This document shows positions 23,971 through 35,299 of a stretch of 64,000 bases of DNA, piece by piece; the stretch's first letter is position 1; each line of letters starts with the position of its first letter. The DNA comes from Chionoecetes opilio (Eukaryota > Arthropoda > Malacostraca > Decapoda > Majidae). The position numbers and the translations under genes were made by a program. The stretch covers positions 132,501-196,500 of the forward strand of contig JACEEZ010000114.1 in assembly GCA_016584305.1 (NCBI GenBank), written 5' to 3'. A model generated the notes under the pieces. That model was not told where the DNA came from. It saw nothing but the letters and a program-made list of their open reading frames with translations, and did not search any database.

Positions 23971-24611
23971 TCCCACTACCGCTGGTGTCTCACCTTGCTT
24001 GCTGTCTTGAACACTGCAGCGAAGCACAACTACCTCTCCAGAGGCAGTGATAGACGTAAGTATCCAAGGAAGAACAGAACACAGAAGGCCCGGCTCCCAG
24101 TCTTTTCTCAGGACTGCTTGCCACCTCCCTGCCTGGCTGGAGAACAGTGCAGTAAAAGTGGCAGAGGCAAGGCAACTCCTGGTACTGAAGCGGGACTGTA
24201 GTAGCAGCACGGCGTCGGCCTCACGTACAGCCCAGGCTCTGTCTGTCTCCTCCCTGCCTGGACGACCCCGTCGTCAGCTTCGTCCACGTGCCTCGAAACC
24301 TCGATACAACTGTAACGAAAGCTCGCCCTTTTGTGAGCTAACAATTTACCCTCGAACAACCCATCTACGATTAACTAGCAATCCACCTTCCCCTAATTAG
24401 TAACTATGAGATATAACAATGAGATAATTATATAGCACGTATATACATAGGTTATATAATAACTATCAATTTATGTAAGGAAACATTTCCTGACATGGTG
24501 ACTATAATAAAAGTGTATATATATATTTTTAAAGATTAATGGAATTTTGTTTTTTTCCGATAAATCAAGCTTTCCTATTAATTGGAGTTCCTTTCAATTG
24601 AGCTTGTACTG
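23971..24611. other. No gene recognised next to the minisatellite
   Basis: A GC-rich stretch (23971-24330) with overlapping frames on both strands and no known motif, then AT-rich sequence. The frames are probably chance. Confidence 0.4.
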
Positions 24612-24872
24612 TACATATAACCTGTCCTATCGCTCCGGTGCCGCCTCGGGACCCACCTAAGCGGAGGTGCTTCTGGCATTTCAACTCAGCTAAGTGGGAA
24701 GACCTAAGGCAGTACTACTCTGATTTTCCATGGAAAGATTACTGCTTCCTTGTCAGAGAGCCATCTCTTTGTGCAGAGCACATAACTGAGGTCATAGTCT
24801 CTGGCATGGAGGCGTACATTCCACACACTTTCTCTAATCTTAAAGCCCGTCAACCTTGGTTTAACTTTGCTT
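24612..24872 (+). mobile_element. LINE-c copy 2, 5' part (split by the CR1 insertion)
   Basis: The frame reads PPRDPPKRRCFWHFNSAKWE, then YIPHTFSNLKARQPWFNFA, and stops at 24872 where the CR1 tail begins. It resumes at 35300 with CSHAVQDREAAHRQ. TGCTT stands at both junctions (24868-24872 and 35295-35299). Confidence 0.85.
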
Positions 24873-26368
24873 ACATAAGAACATAAGAAAATAAGGAAGC
24901 TACAAGAGGCCGCGAGGCCTACACGTGGTAGTTCCTGTCACCTAACACTACCTACATTCACCTTTCATCCCCACCCATAAACCTATCCAGCCCCTCTTTA
25001 AAGCTACCTAATGACTCCTCACTAACTACCTGTCTACTGAGTCCATTCCATTCATTCACCACCCTATTTGTGAACCAGTTTTTCCCTATTTCCTTTCTAA
25101 ATCTACGCCCTTCTAGCTTGAATCCATTACTTCTTGTTCTACCCTGGTTAAAAGCCGTAAGAACTTTTCCTACCTCTCCTTTATTATTTATCCACTTAAA
25201 AACTTCTATCAGATCGCCCCTTACTCTGCGTCTCTCAAGTGAGTGTAACTTTAATAACTTCAATCTCCTCTCATAACTATAGTTACGCATCCCTTGTATC
25301 ATTTTGGTCATCCTTCTCTGCACTGTTTCTAACAAGGCTATATCCATCCTGTAATATGGAGACCAAAACTGAACCGCATAGTCTAGGTGAGGCCTGACTA
25401 GATAAAGCTTTAGAATAAATTCTGCACTTTTACTTTTAACACTTCTGGTAATGAATCCTAACACTCTATTAGCTCTATTTCTAGCCTCAATACATTGTTT
25501 CCTAGGTTGGAGGTCTGGGCTCACCCTCACTCCAAGATCTTTTTCACCTTCTGATCTTTTCAGCAATACATTGCGTATGGTGTATCTATTACCAGGGTTT
25601 TTTCTACCAACAATCATAACGCTGCACTTATCAATATTAAATTCCATCTGCCATCTGACTGCCCACTCATTAAGTTTATCTAAGTCTCCCTGCAATATGT
25701 TTACATCAGACTGTGATCCAATAATCCTACCTACCTTAGTATCATCAGCAAACTTGCTGATATCACTGCTAATCCCACTATCCAAGTCGTTGATGTAAAT
25801 AAAAAATAGTAATGGGCCCAAAACAGACCCTTGTGGAACTCCACTTGCCACCAGTCCCCATTCAGATTTAGAACCATTAATTGTAACCCTTTGTTGCCTA
25901 TTACTTAGCCAAGCTCTGATCCAACGAAGAACCTACCCATCTACTCCATGAGCCTTAACCTTATTTAAGAGTCTCTCGTGTGGTACTTTGTCAAATGCCT
26001 TACTAAAGTCCAGATATATTATATCATAATCCTTATCATTATCTGCCGTCTCATAAACTTTCCTATAAAAACTCAATAAATTGGTGAGACATGACCTACC
26101 CTTGGTGAATCCATTGTTGTGAATCATTGATCAAACTATGTTTATCTAAGTGCTCTCTAATGTTTTTTGCAATAATAGATTCCAATAATTTACCTACCAC
26201 TGACGTTAGACTTACGGGTCAATAATTTGACTTTAGTCCTCTGTCTCCCTTTTTAAATATGGGAACAACATTTCCTTTCCTCCACAATAATGGCACATCG
26301 CCTATCTCAACCGATTTCCTAAAAATGTGCACTAACGACTCACTAACAACCTCCTTGCATTCCTTTAA

Positions 26369-27050
26369 CCCTTTCACGCACGGTGACGCGATCGCGTCAA
26401 AACGGGCCCGTCTGCAATCTGAGCTTTTGACGCGAATTGCGTCAAAAAACGGTTAAAAATTCGCCAAAAATAAAGTTTTTATCAGAATTGCGTCAAAATT
26501 TTCTGCGTCAAAGATCCAACCTAGACCTATAAAGTAAACTAATTGTCAACTCGCTCGTGTGAGTGGATGTGAAATAAGGGTTTGTGTGTCAGTTTCCACT
26601 CAGCAGGCAGCCTGTGAGCCCGGATTGTCGTCCCTTTAAAATGTGTCCCGAGCTGGCCATAATGGCCATATGAAAATCATAATGGTAGCGTTGGAATCCT
26701 CATAAATATCCGCTTTTATTGGCATTTAAACCATAAAAAGTTGACTCAGGAAGTTTCGAGCTACGAACATAGGTATTTCTTATTTCTCTTTACACAATAT
26801 TTTTTCGGAGTCGGTAAATTCCGCTATTTATTTGCAATTCTTGTTATATTTTTCTTTCATAAGGCAGCATAATCTCTTGCAAAACCAATGATATATAATA
26901 ACCCCAGGAAAAAAGAATACACGTTGGTGAAATTGATAACATAAAAAAATAATTCGCACAGTCTGGCCATTTCGCGGGGCCCCTTAGGGAGCATAAGACG
27001 GATGTTGCAGTGGACGGAAAAACTTATTAAACTTTTCGTGCTTGAAAGGG
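26369..27050. mobile_element. piggyBac-like MITE H
   Basis: TTAA flanks both ends (26365-26368 and 27051-27054). The termini are CCCTTTCACGCACGGTGACG and, in reverse, CCCTTTCAAGCACGAAAAG. TTAA target sites and CCC-type ends fit piggyBac. The left part is rich in GACGCGATCGCGTC-like motifs. There is no transposase in its 682 bp. It sits in the RT frame of LINE-b. Confidence 0.82.
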
Positions 27051-28304
27051 TTAATACCCTGGGATACACTTCATCTGGTCCTGGCGATTTAAAATTCTTC
27101 ATTTGTTCTATACCCTCTTCCACCATTTCCCTAGTTATCACAATATCTTTGAGTTTCTCCTCATCGCTTCCTTTGAACATCTGTTCACTATCAGGTATCG
27201 TCTGTGTATCCTCCTCAGTAAAAAGCTTAAGAAATAATCATTTAGACTGTTACACATATCCTCATCCGTATTTAAGACCTCACCCTGTCCTGACCTTAAC
27301 GGCCCAACTAATTCCCTTGTCTTGGTTTTATAAACCTGATAGAACCCCTTTGGGTCACTTTTCGCCTGTCCTGCTACTTTAATCTCATAATTGTTCGTAG
27401 CTACTCGAGTTAATTTCTTCACTGTCCTCGCCATCACGTTATACTGTTCTTTGCTTACCAATCCTGCCTTGAACCTTAAATAAATGTTTCTTTTTACTGC
27501 AATGTTGTGTTTTAAATTAGTGGTCATCCATTTTGGATCACTCTTTCTGGACCTTATTTCCCTATAAGGAATATTTTTTTCTTCTGTCCGTCAATTATAT
27601 TCATTACAAATAAGGTAGTATAATCCTCCTCAGCCCCGACCTCACTTCCCTGTCTAACCGCTCTAATTACCTCCAGGTGACTTCCTAATCCTTCATAATT
27701 GGCCATTCCAGCTGTCATCGCCCTGTCCTTACCCTGGGAACATTTCTTCCCCTCCATCCCACACCTCGTATTAATAACCTCCAGGTGTCTTCTTAATCCT
27801 GTATAATTGGCCTTTGTGAAATTCGGTATTTTTTGTTTATTGCCACTTAATCTTCCAACTTCCCATTTTAAGTTAAATCTGATCTCCTAATGGTCGCTAT
27901 TATCTAACTTTCCACCGACCTCCATATCTGTAACTAAATCGTCTCTATTTGTCAGCAATAGATCTAGAATATTATCTCCTCTAGTAGGTTCCTTGATTGC
28001 TTGACTTAGGAAGTTATCCTGGATTATATTTAACAATTCATCTGCGTCGCTGTCACCTATGATTAAATCCCAGTCTATATTCCTAAGATTAAAATCTCCC
28101 ACCATGCATAATTGATTATATCTGCAGGCCTTGTTTATTTCTTCCCATATAGGAGCTGAATCCTCTTTACATAAGTTTGGAGGCCTATACACTACATCAT
28201 AGACCACTATATACCTGGACTGTTCACGCGACAATGTTTTGAAATTACAAGCTGCATAGCGGCCTGCGGCCCGCCTGACAAAGATATATAGTGGTCTATG
28301 GACT

Positions 28305-29049
28305 ATCATATAGACTGGTTTATCAGTATATATGATATACTGTAATCTTCGTAAATGTTTGTTCTATAATATTATCAAATAGAAAACAGTAAAACACGGT
28401 AAAGAAATGCCATTACGAGACTATGAAGAAATATGCATGAACTTAATATTCACTTCAACTCTTCGCCATTTAAAACTTTGAGAGTCAACTTTTATCATGA
28501 AGGGTATCAATAGAAGCGCAATTTTATTAGCTTTCCATTGATATATTTCGTTATCTGATAAATGAATTAGAACCATGCATAAATTAGCGTTTAATAAATA
28601 AATAAAATCATAAATCGGGTAATTTTCCCGATTGATGTTATTTATTTACTTATATGTTTAGTTTTCTGATCAATGAATTAGCACCATGTATAAATTAGCA
28701 TTAACTAAATAAATAACCATCAATCGGAAAAATTACCCGATTGATGATTTTATTTATTTATTTAACGCTAATTTATGCATGGGGTAATTCATTTATCAGA
28801 AAACGAAATACATCAATGGAAAGATAATAAAATTGCGCTTCTATTGATACCCTTTATGATAAAAGTTGACTCGCAAAGTTTTAAATGGCGAAGAGTTGAA
28901 GTGAATATTAAGTTTATGCATATTTCTTCAGAGTCTCGTAATGGCATTTCTTTAGCATGTTTTACTGTTTTTTATTTGATAATATTATAGAACAAACATT
29001 TACGAAGATTACAGTATATCATATATACTGATAAACCAGTCTATATGAT
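28305..29049. mobile_element. 745-bp AT-rich palindromic element J
   Basis: Two arms of about 330 bp, beginning ATCATATAGACTGG and ending CCAGTCTATATGAT, surround a loop of roughly 75 bp near 28640-28715. The inner ends carry CGGGTAATTTTCCCGATTG. No frame of note. It is a foldback MITE inside element I. Confidence 0.8.
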
Positions 29050-29066
29050 GCGTATATATATATATA

Positions 29067-30540
29067 TACAGGGAGGTCCCGTTATACGAGCATTCGATAT
29101 ACGAGAATCCGATGATACGAGATGTGTAAATTAGGGTCTATTTTCAATATACGAGATGGAAAATCCAATGTTACGACATTCAAACTGGGGTGAGTAAAAT
29201 TACGAAGTTATTTACTAAAGTCAATTACAAGTTATTTACTAAAACTATAAAGTCATTTACTGACTATGATTTTACCTAAGGTTGTATGAATCTGAAAATA
29301 TGATAATTCTGGTGGCTCAGTACGACAATGTGGCCTACAAAAATTCACAACCCTGGGCGAGAAGCCAGCAACGGAGGTAGTATAGCCAGCAACAACCTGC
29401 TCTCGCACTACCTAGATACTACTTTCCCTAATGACGGAAGCTACAAAGCTGATTGAAAGCTCCCTCGATAGGTCGTAAACGAGTAGGAAGGTTGTGACTG
29501 GCTAAGGCGTCATCCGTCACCAGCCAATGACAAACAGTTTTTAAAACTTCTCGACCAATAACAAGCCAGCGATACATATTTCCGGGGAAGAATGGCATGC
29601 CAGACTGCTTCTCCGCCTTCTGTCCCCATCATCTAAAACTAATTCTCGTTTTATTTTGAATGCTTGCGTTTTAAGTAGTTTTAATGTATCAGATAGTAAG
29701 ATATATAAGTAAGGAGCCTGTGTTGCTAGTGTATTGGTGGTAGAAGGTGTGTATGTGTGTTAAAATGGTGAATATTTGTGATATGGGGCGGCTCCGCGGC
29801 AAGTATTTCTCCGTCACTCTCTGCCCCGCCAGCTCGGTCAGCAGTCACCTCATCATAACATCTTTAAATCACCCTTATTTAAGGTAACAAACGGTGCTAC
29901 ATTGATTTAGATAATGACACGTGGATATAACATCTCACCATAATCACTAAGTTGTATAATAATGAGTGATAAGACGTTTAAGCCTGCCCAAACCTACCTT
30001 GGCGGAGGAGGCGGCGGCCTGCCCCGTCCGCCGCCTCTCTCAAAAACCGCCGTCATCCGCCTCACCTGTGCCTTCCTGAAGAAGACAGTCAGCTCCTACG
30101 CCTGTGATAGCACCATAGGATATCACCAGTGATCATAGGATTCCTCAAAGGGTCCTCGCTTTCCTACTAAATAATTACCAAGGAGATCTCCGCTGGCGGC
30201 GGACATCGGCTGCCTCCCGCACAACACAACACCCCGTTATCAGCTGTATAATATGTGCCTTCCTGAAGAAGTCAGGTCAGCTCCCACACATGTGGTAGCA
30301 CCATAGGATATCACCAGGGATCATAGGATTCCTCAAGGGGTTCTCGCACCCCTACTAAATATTACCAAATTTTATGATAGCTTGAAAAACGTCTTTTTTT
30401 TATTTTTTTATTTTTTTTATTGTTGGGGTCCTGGAACCAAACCTATATTTTACCATTAGTTATGTGTTTCGTTATACGAGATTTCGCTTTACGAGTATGC
30501 CAGGTGGAACCTAACTGCTCGTATCTTCGGGACCTCCCTG
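29067..30540. mobile_element. pogo/Tigger-like non-autonomous element K
   Basis: It starts CAGGGAGGTCCCGTTATACG and ends CTTCGGGACCTCCCTG, each bordered by TA. The TACGAG phrase recurs in both ends (subterminal repeats). The interior has no transposase but shares short blocks with element L. It contains two near-repeated stretches around 30060-30180 and 30250-30360 (GCCTTCCTGAAGAAG, AGCACCATAGGATATCACCA). Confidence 0.78.
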
Positions 30541-31162
30541 TATATGAATCCGAGCGGCCCTCCGACTTCAGGGCAAGTTCAGGCTCATGTGCAACAGGCC
30601 GATATTCCGTGCGCAGTCCAGGTATACAGTGGTCTATGACTACACCCAAAACCATTTTCTCAGTTCCCTCCGTAACCTCTACCCATACAGACTCTATGCT
30701 GTCATCTGTTTTTATAACATTATTAACACAACACTGCAATGCATCTCTTGCATAAAGCGTAACTCCTCCACCTCGCCTGCCAACTCTGTCCTTGTGAAAT
30801 AACTTATACCTAGCTATCTCGACTTCCGGATCAAATACCTTTCCTGACATATCCAACCATGTTTCTGTTAATGCTATTATATCAAAATCCTCTACACTAT
30901 TTATTCCTCTCAGGAAATCTATCTTGTTTAAAATACTCCTACAGTTTGTATAGTAGACCTTCAAGCAACTCCTCTTATTTTTGTCCATTTTCCCTTTATC
31001 TTTAACTAAACCCCTCCTCTCTTTCTTCTTACGAATCACTTTACACTACCCTCCCGAGTTTCACACTATGCGAGTTTCGCGATCCTCGAGTTTCGCGCCG
31101 AGTCCTAAATTCTTACCATCCCGACTTTCGTGCATTATATCCCCGAGTTTCGCATTTTTTTT

Positions 31163-31196
<34 letters not shown>

Positions 31197-31198
<2 letters not shown>

Positions 31199-31530
31199 CC
31201 TACAGCGCTGTTAGGCAGTGACCTCCAGGAGTGGGATGGTAGGCCCTGGAGGTTAACTTGAGGGCTGGGATGGTTGGCCCTTGCCCGTGGTGGCGCAGAC
31301 AGAAACTTCTATAGTGACGCCTTTGATTAGAGGCTCATGCCACCCCCTGTGTCCTCCGATGCACTCACAATATAAGGTAGAGTTAATGGGCAGCATGTGG
31401 GTGTTCTTAGGCCACTCAACAGTGCAGAGAAAGATTTTAAGTGGATTTTACAGCCCTCATCAAGGATCGAACTCGGATCACCGAGAATGCCACTCGGAGA
31501 CTTCTTCTTGTGACCTTTTCTGCTTAGTAT
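31197..31530 (+). repeat. Dispersed repeat S inside element F
   Basis: It follows a (GT)n tract (31167-31194). It contains GCCTACAGCGCTGTTAGGC, GTGGTGGCGCAGACAG, TTCTTAGGCCACTCAAC and GGATCGAACTCGG. The last two elements give it a SINE-like look. Confidence 0.7.
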
Positions 31531-32064
31531 CACTTTGTAGGTCATCTGTCAAGCTCGTGCTCAAGATTGACATATATCTTGACGTTAACCACTCTGCTAC
31601 CGCCTCCTATAAGAGACGTACGGGACACGTCTTCCTTCCTTCCTACTTAGTATAGTATTATAATAGGCTTAGTATAGCTTGTAGTTTTGCTTTGTTTTTT
31701 TCCATTTGTTTGTGTTTTTCTCTACAGGAGCAGCCGGTGTCGCATAAGATAGGTAACACCTCAAAATAAGTAGCACCTTACCTTACACCCCCGCCGTTCC
31801 TTACTATTTACCACAAAATACTCCTTTATAAGCGATTAACCATGACGTGTGTGGTACTGTGGTTTCTGGAGGTACTGGAGGAGACAGGAGAGAAGAGAGG
31901 AAGGCATTGTGACAGTGTTATTGCCGTATAACACTGTCACACAACCATCAGCTGACAAGATATGTGTCAAGCTCACTCACTCAGACCAAAATAGCATCCG
32001 CTGGGTGACTCCCAACTCAAGCTCAAACTCAAGCTCCTCTCCTCCCTCCTCTTCTCTACGTAGT

Positions 32065-32836
32065 CAGGGATGTCAATTTTCCGCGGATTTGCGGATTTCA
32101 GAGTATTTTATTGCCAGCTGGGTCATTTCTGTGAATCGTGTGGATTCAGGTTAAAAATTTAGGGGGGGGGAGGTACATAGTTGGCTAGCCCACAGCCGAA
32201 CCTGTCCCTGGCCACTGATCCAGCACAGACCACAAAACATTTTTTGGCTGCCTAGCGGGAAGTTAATACTAGGCTGCCGATATCTCCTGACTCCACTGCT
32301 ACAAGTTTGCTCAGGAGGCAGTATGTTGGGGGTGGAATACAGCAGTGTATTCTGTGGTGTATACAGCAGTAGAATACAGCAGTGTTATTATCATGATTAT
32401 AGTTATAGTGAAACTTATTTGATATTGGATTATTCAATAATTCGAAGTTGGTCATCAAATCATATTTGAGCTGTATTTGATAGCGCCTAAATAATTGATA
32501 ATGTTGACAAATATTTTGTTGTTGTGTTATTACTTTTCCAACGGAAACAGTATTAATATTTCATTTATCATATCAAAATGGTTAATGATATACCATATAT
32601 ATATACATATACACAAATTGTGGACACAAAAACAGACAAAATTGAGACCAGAAATTATTATAGATATAACCAAGGACCTCTCAGAAGCTCTCTCAGAGCA
32701 TGAAATTTACAAAAAATCGAACCCCTAGCTGGGAGGTTCACTCGCTACGCTCGGTCAGCCTTGCTGCGCTCGGATTAGTTGGTCGCCCTATTATTTTATT
32801 TCAAGAGTTTTTTTTCTTTTCTTGTTGACATCCCTG
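32065..32836. mobile_element. hAT-like MITE P
   Basis: Ends CAGGGATGTCAA and TTGACATCCCTG are perfect inverts, typical of hAT elements. GTAGT flanks both sides (32060-32064 and 32837-32841), five bases rather than the usual eight. No transposase in 772 bp. Confidence 0.72.
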
Positions 32837-32999
32837 GTAGTGTTGGCCGAAGCCACCACCCCGGGAGGTGGGTCACAAACCCTAGGCTGACACCCAGTAC
32901 CCATTCACTGCTGGGTGGACAGGGGCTTGGGGTATTTTCAGGATATTTTTTTGGGGAAAAAGTGAGTCTTATAAGCTGTAAAATACGGTAGGTACACAG

Positions 33000-33067
33000 C
33001 CCTCAAGATAACCTTCAGGGCCTACCATCCCACCCCTGGAGGTCACTGTCTAACGGCGCTGTAGGCA
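33000..33067 (-). repeat. Dispersed repeat S, first 70 bases, reversed
   Basis: AGGGCCTACCATCCCACCCC and GGAGGTCACTGTCTAACGGC match the start of S in reverse, followed by (CA)n as the 31-kb copy is preceded by (GT)n. Confidence 0.7.
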
Positions 33068-33205
33068 CACACACACAATAAAAAAAATAAAAAAACCACT
33101 AAATAAGCATTTTTACAGTGTTTTTAATACCCGAGTTTCGCGATCCGCGAGTTTCGTGCTATGCCTCCGGAAGAAAGCAAGCGCGAAACTCGGGAGGGTA
33201 GTGTA

Positions 33206-34250
33206 CACAGCGCGCCAAAGCATTGTTCGCGACATCATAACACAGCGCTTCCATACGGGAATTCAGAAAATGTACTCTATGGCAGTCTACTGACTTCCGA
33301 GAGAGATATCTTACATATGGCAGCTTGTTTAAGGCACGGGCAGTCCATCAAGACCGTTGAGGAATGTTCAGATGCCACTTGTCAATTATAGATGAAGCAT
33401 TTAAAAAAGTATCGCCTTCCTTCCCGCGAGTAATTTGAACAGACGTGCATTGGTATAAATATCATTATTTGCATAATGAGTGGCAAGAAAGACCTAACAA
33501 AGGAGCAAATTAAAGTTATTGTATCTCTACACAAGGCAGAGAGGCCAGTGGAAGAAATATCAAGGATTGTGGGTGTTACGAGGAAATGTGTGCATAAGTG
33601 GGTGGAAAGTTTCGGGGTGGGTTGGCGGTGTCGCGGCAGCCGCGACACCAGAACATTATAAGTGGCCAGGGCGAGGATGTAAAAGTCATATCGCAATATT
33701 TTTCTTGCTCTTAATTGAGGATGGGCATCCACTTGACGTTGCATGACATTTAGGGTGCTTGCTGAGGTTTTACATCCTCGCCCTGGCCACTTATAATGTT
33801 CTGGTGTAGCGGCTGCCGCGACACCGCCAACCCACCCCGAAACTTTCCACCCACTTATGCACACATCTCCTCGTAACATCCACAATCCTTGATATTTCTT
33901 CCACTGGCCTCTCTGCCTTGTGTAGAGATACAATAACTTTAATTTGCTCCTTTGTTAGGTCTTTCTTGCCACTCATTATGCAAATAATTATATTTATACC
34001 AATGCGTGTCTGTTCAAATTACTCGCGGGAAGGAAGGCGATACTTTTTAAAATGCTTCGTCTATAATTAATTGACAAGTGGCATCTGAACATTCCTCAAC
34101 GGTCTTGATGGACTGCCCGTGCCTTAAACAAGCTGCCATATGTAAGATATCTCTCTCAGAAGTCAGTAGGCTGCCATAGAATACATTTTCTGAATTCCCG
34201 TATGGAAGCGCTGTGTTATGATGTCGCGAACAATGCTTTGGCGCGCTGTG
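33206..34250. mobile_element. Palindromic Tc1-like derivative G
   Basis: Ends CACAGCGCGCCAAAGC and GCTTTGGCGCGCTGTG, bordered by TA. Each arm of about 500 bp carries the 5' part of a Tc1-like transposase: MSGKKDLTKEQIKVIVSLH, then EEISRIVGVTRKCVHKWVES (a helix-turn-helix). One runs at 33476-33661 on plus, the other at 33791-33976 on minus. The catalytic DDE domain is absent. It lies directly against element F with one TA between them. Confidence 0.85.
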
Positions 34251-34325
34251 TAGTTCCCTGCCTTCTGAAACTCCTAGTGTCGCAAGTTTCCTTTACCCCG
34301 ACTCCAGTGTCTACTCCCCGGTTCT

Positions 34326-35194
34326 CTATCTTAAAAAAGCCTGCAGTGCACCTACCTCCCTTTCAAGGGATTCAGACAAGATCTGAACTCCTTTCCTCGA
34401 AAAGTGCACCCCGTCCCTGTGGTAGAGGTGGTTTTGCCCGAAAAAGAGGTCCCAACTGTCAACAAAGGCCCAACCATTGGCTTTGCAATGAAGTGCCAGC
34501 CGGCAATTCAAAGCAATAGCCCTGGAGTACCACAAGCCGTCAACATAGCGTCTTGGAAGGACACCACACACCACAGGGAACCCATCCCTGTCCCTAACTT
34601 TACCTACAGCTTCCTTGAACCACCGTAATAATTCCTCACTTCTTACACACTCAACATCATTTCCCCCAGCACTCAGGCAGACGATGGGGTTTTTCCCTTG
34701 GTCCGCCATGCACTCAACTATCTTATCACTAACATAACCTATCCCCTTCCCTGGGTAACTCACCGACTTCATGCGCATCCCTTCCCTGTCACAGAACCTG
34801 CTGTCGAGATGCCTAACCTGACTGTCACCAACAACCAAGATTTTACCTTCGGGTGATGATGTATCGTCTACCGTCCTTACCTCCGTATCTTCCTCTTGCA
34901 GCCCCGAGAGTACTTGAAATGAGTTCGTGCACACAACATGGTCATTGTTTACCTTTTTCTCCTTTAGGCGTGCTCCACCATGCTCAACCACCTGCCATTC
35001 ACCATTCCTTGGTGACTTATTAGAGACCACTCCTTTAGTAGTAGCCCGAGGCACGTCTCCCTCTGGTACCCCTCCAAGTACATCCCTCGCATGTGCCCCT
35101 CCACTCACTCCACCTCCTTCACTTCGCCATCTCCTCCACTTCTCCCACTCCACACCTCCACAACACTAACACCACAATCGTCTCCACTAGCCAT
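34326..35194 (-). CDS. CR1 ORF1 protein with SGNH/GDSL esterase domain
   Basis: The main frame (35153-34326) has a basic, Gly-rich N-terminal part, then a hydrolase domain. This shows ILVVGDSQVRHLDSRF (block I serine), PIVCLSAGGNDV (block III GGND) and HRDGVHFSRKG (block V Asp and His). Such esterase ORF1s are known in CR1 and related LINEs, where they may act on membranes or RNP particles. An ATG at 35194 (MASGDDCGVSVV) starts a frame that stops after 29 codons, just as the long frame begins. A one-base error or mutation near 35110-35150 may therefore have split the true start. The SGNH part is intact. Confidence 0.8.
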
Positions 35195-35299
35195 GTCGAC
35201 TCTAATCACTGCACCTGCCCACTTAATTGACCTGACTCAACATACCGGAGCTGCCTCCTCTCACGTCTTGCTTCTCCAAGCGGCAACGAATGAATGCTT

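Larger units (their letters stand above)
28197..30639. mobile_element. Unclassified element I with 5-6 bp target duplication
   Basis: The termini are TCATAGACCACTATATACC and, in reverse, TCATAGACCACTGTATACC, continuing to GGACTG (25-base inverted ends). CTACA, possibly ACTACA, flanks it at 28192-28196 and 30640-30644 inside the CR1 endonuclease. Its own sequence is only about 0.2 kb; elements J and K fill the rest. A non-autonomous DNA transposon is the likely nature; I cannot name the superfamily. Confidence 0.8.
24958..31039 (-). pseudogene. CR1 ORF2: endonuclease and reverse transcriptase, interrupted
   Basis: The N-terminus has KVYYTNCRSILNKIDFL, IIALTETWLD and GGGVTLYARD (endonuclease), with an ATG at about 30988. 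Element I cuts it at 30639/28197. It resumes with YRPPNLCKED, CMVGDFNLRNIDWD and KLDNSDH (catalytic SDH). The RT follows: FKSPGPDEV, cut by H, then FTKGRSCLTNLLSFY, IYLDFSKAFDKVPHERL, SGVPQGSVLGPLLFFIYIND and KFADDTKVG. The tail has VRPHLDYAVQFWSPYYRMD and stops at 24958. In-frame stops (for example at 25933) and shifts (near 27200 and 27550) also break it. Removing I and H restores the local frame at each site, so it was intact when they inserted. Confidence 0.88.
31044..33203. mobile_element. TA-flanked element F with CGAGTTTCGC subterminal repeats
   Basis: Ends CACTACCCTCCCGAGTTTC and GAAACTCGGGAGGGTAGTG are perfect inverts, with TA at 31042-31043 and 33204-33205. CGAGTTTCGC recurs in both subterminal regions, as in pogo/Tigger-like elements. 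The interior contains a (GT)n run, repeat S in both orientations and the hAT-like MITE P, but no transposase. A second end of this family lies at 6959-7045. Confidence 0.78.
24873..35294 (-). mobile_element. Full-length CR1-type LINE (LINE-b) with nested insertions
   Basis: On the minus strand it runs from a 5' leader (35294) through ORF1 (SGNH esterase), then ORF2 (endonuclease and RT), to a 3' tail ending in ATGTTCTTATGT units at 24873. The TGCTT duplication flanks it, and the host LINE-c frame continues across it. About 7 kb of the 10.4 kb is later insertions: H (26369-27050), I (28197-30639), F (31044-33203) and G (33206-34250). What remains is about 4-4.5 kb, a usual CR1 size. The 3' tail matches the 66-base fragment in B3. 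Confidence 0.88.

Noticed and set aside
24047..24400. 117-codon frame beside the minisatellite
   Set aside because: No motif and overlapping frames on both strands; GC-rich composition explains it.
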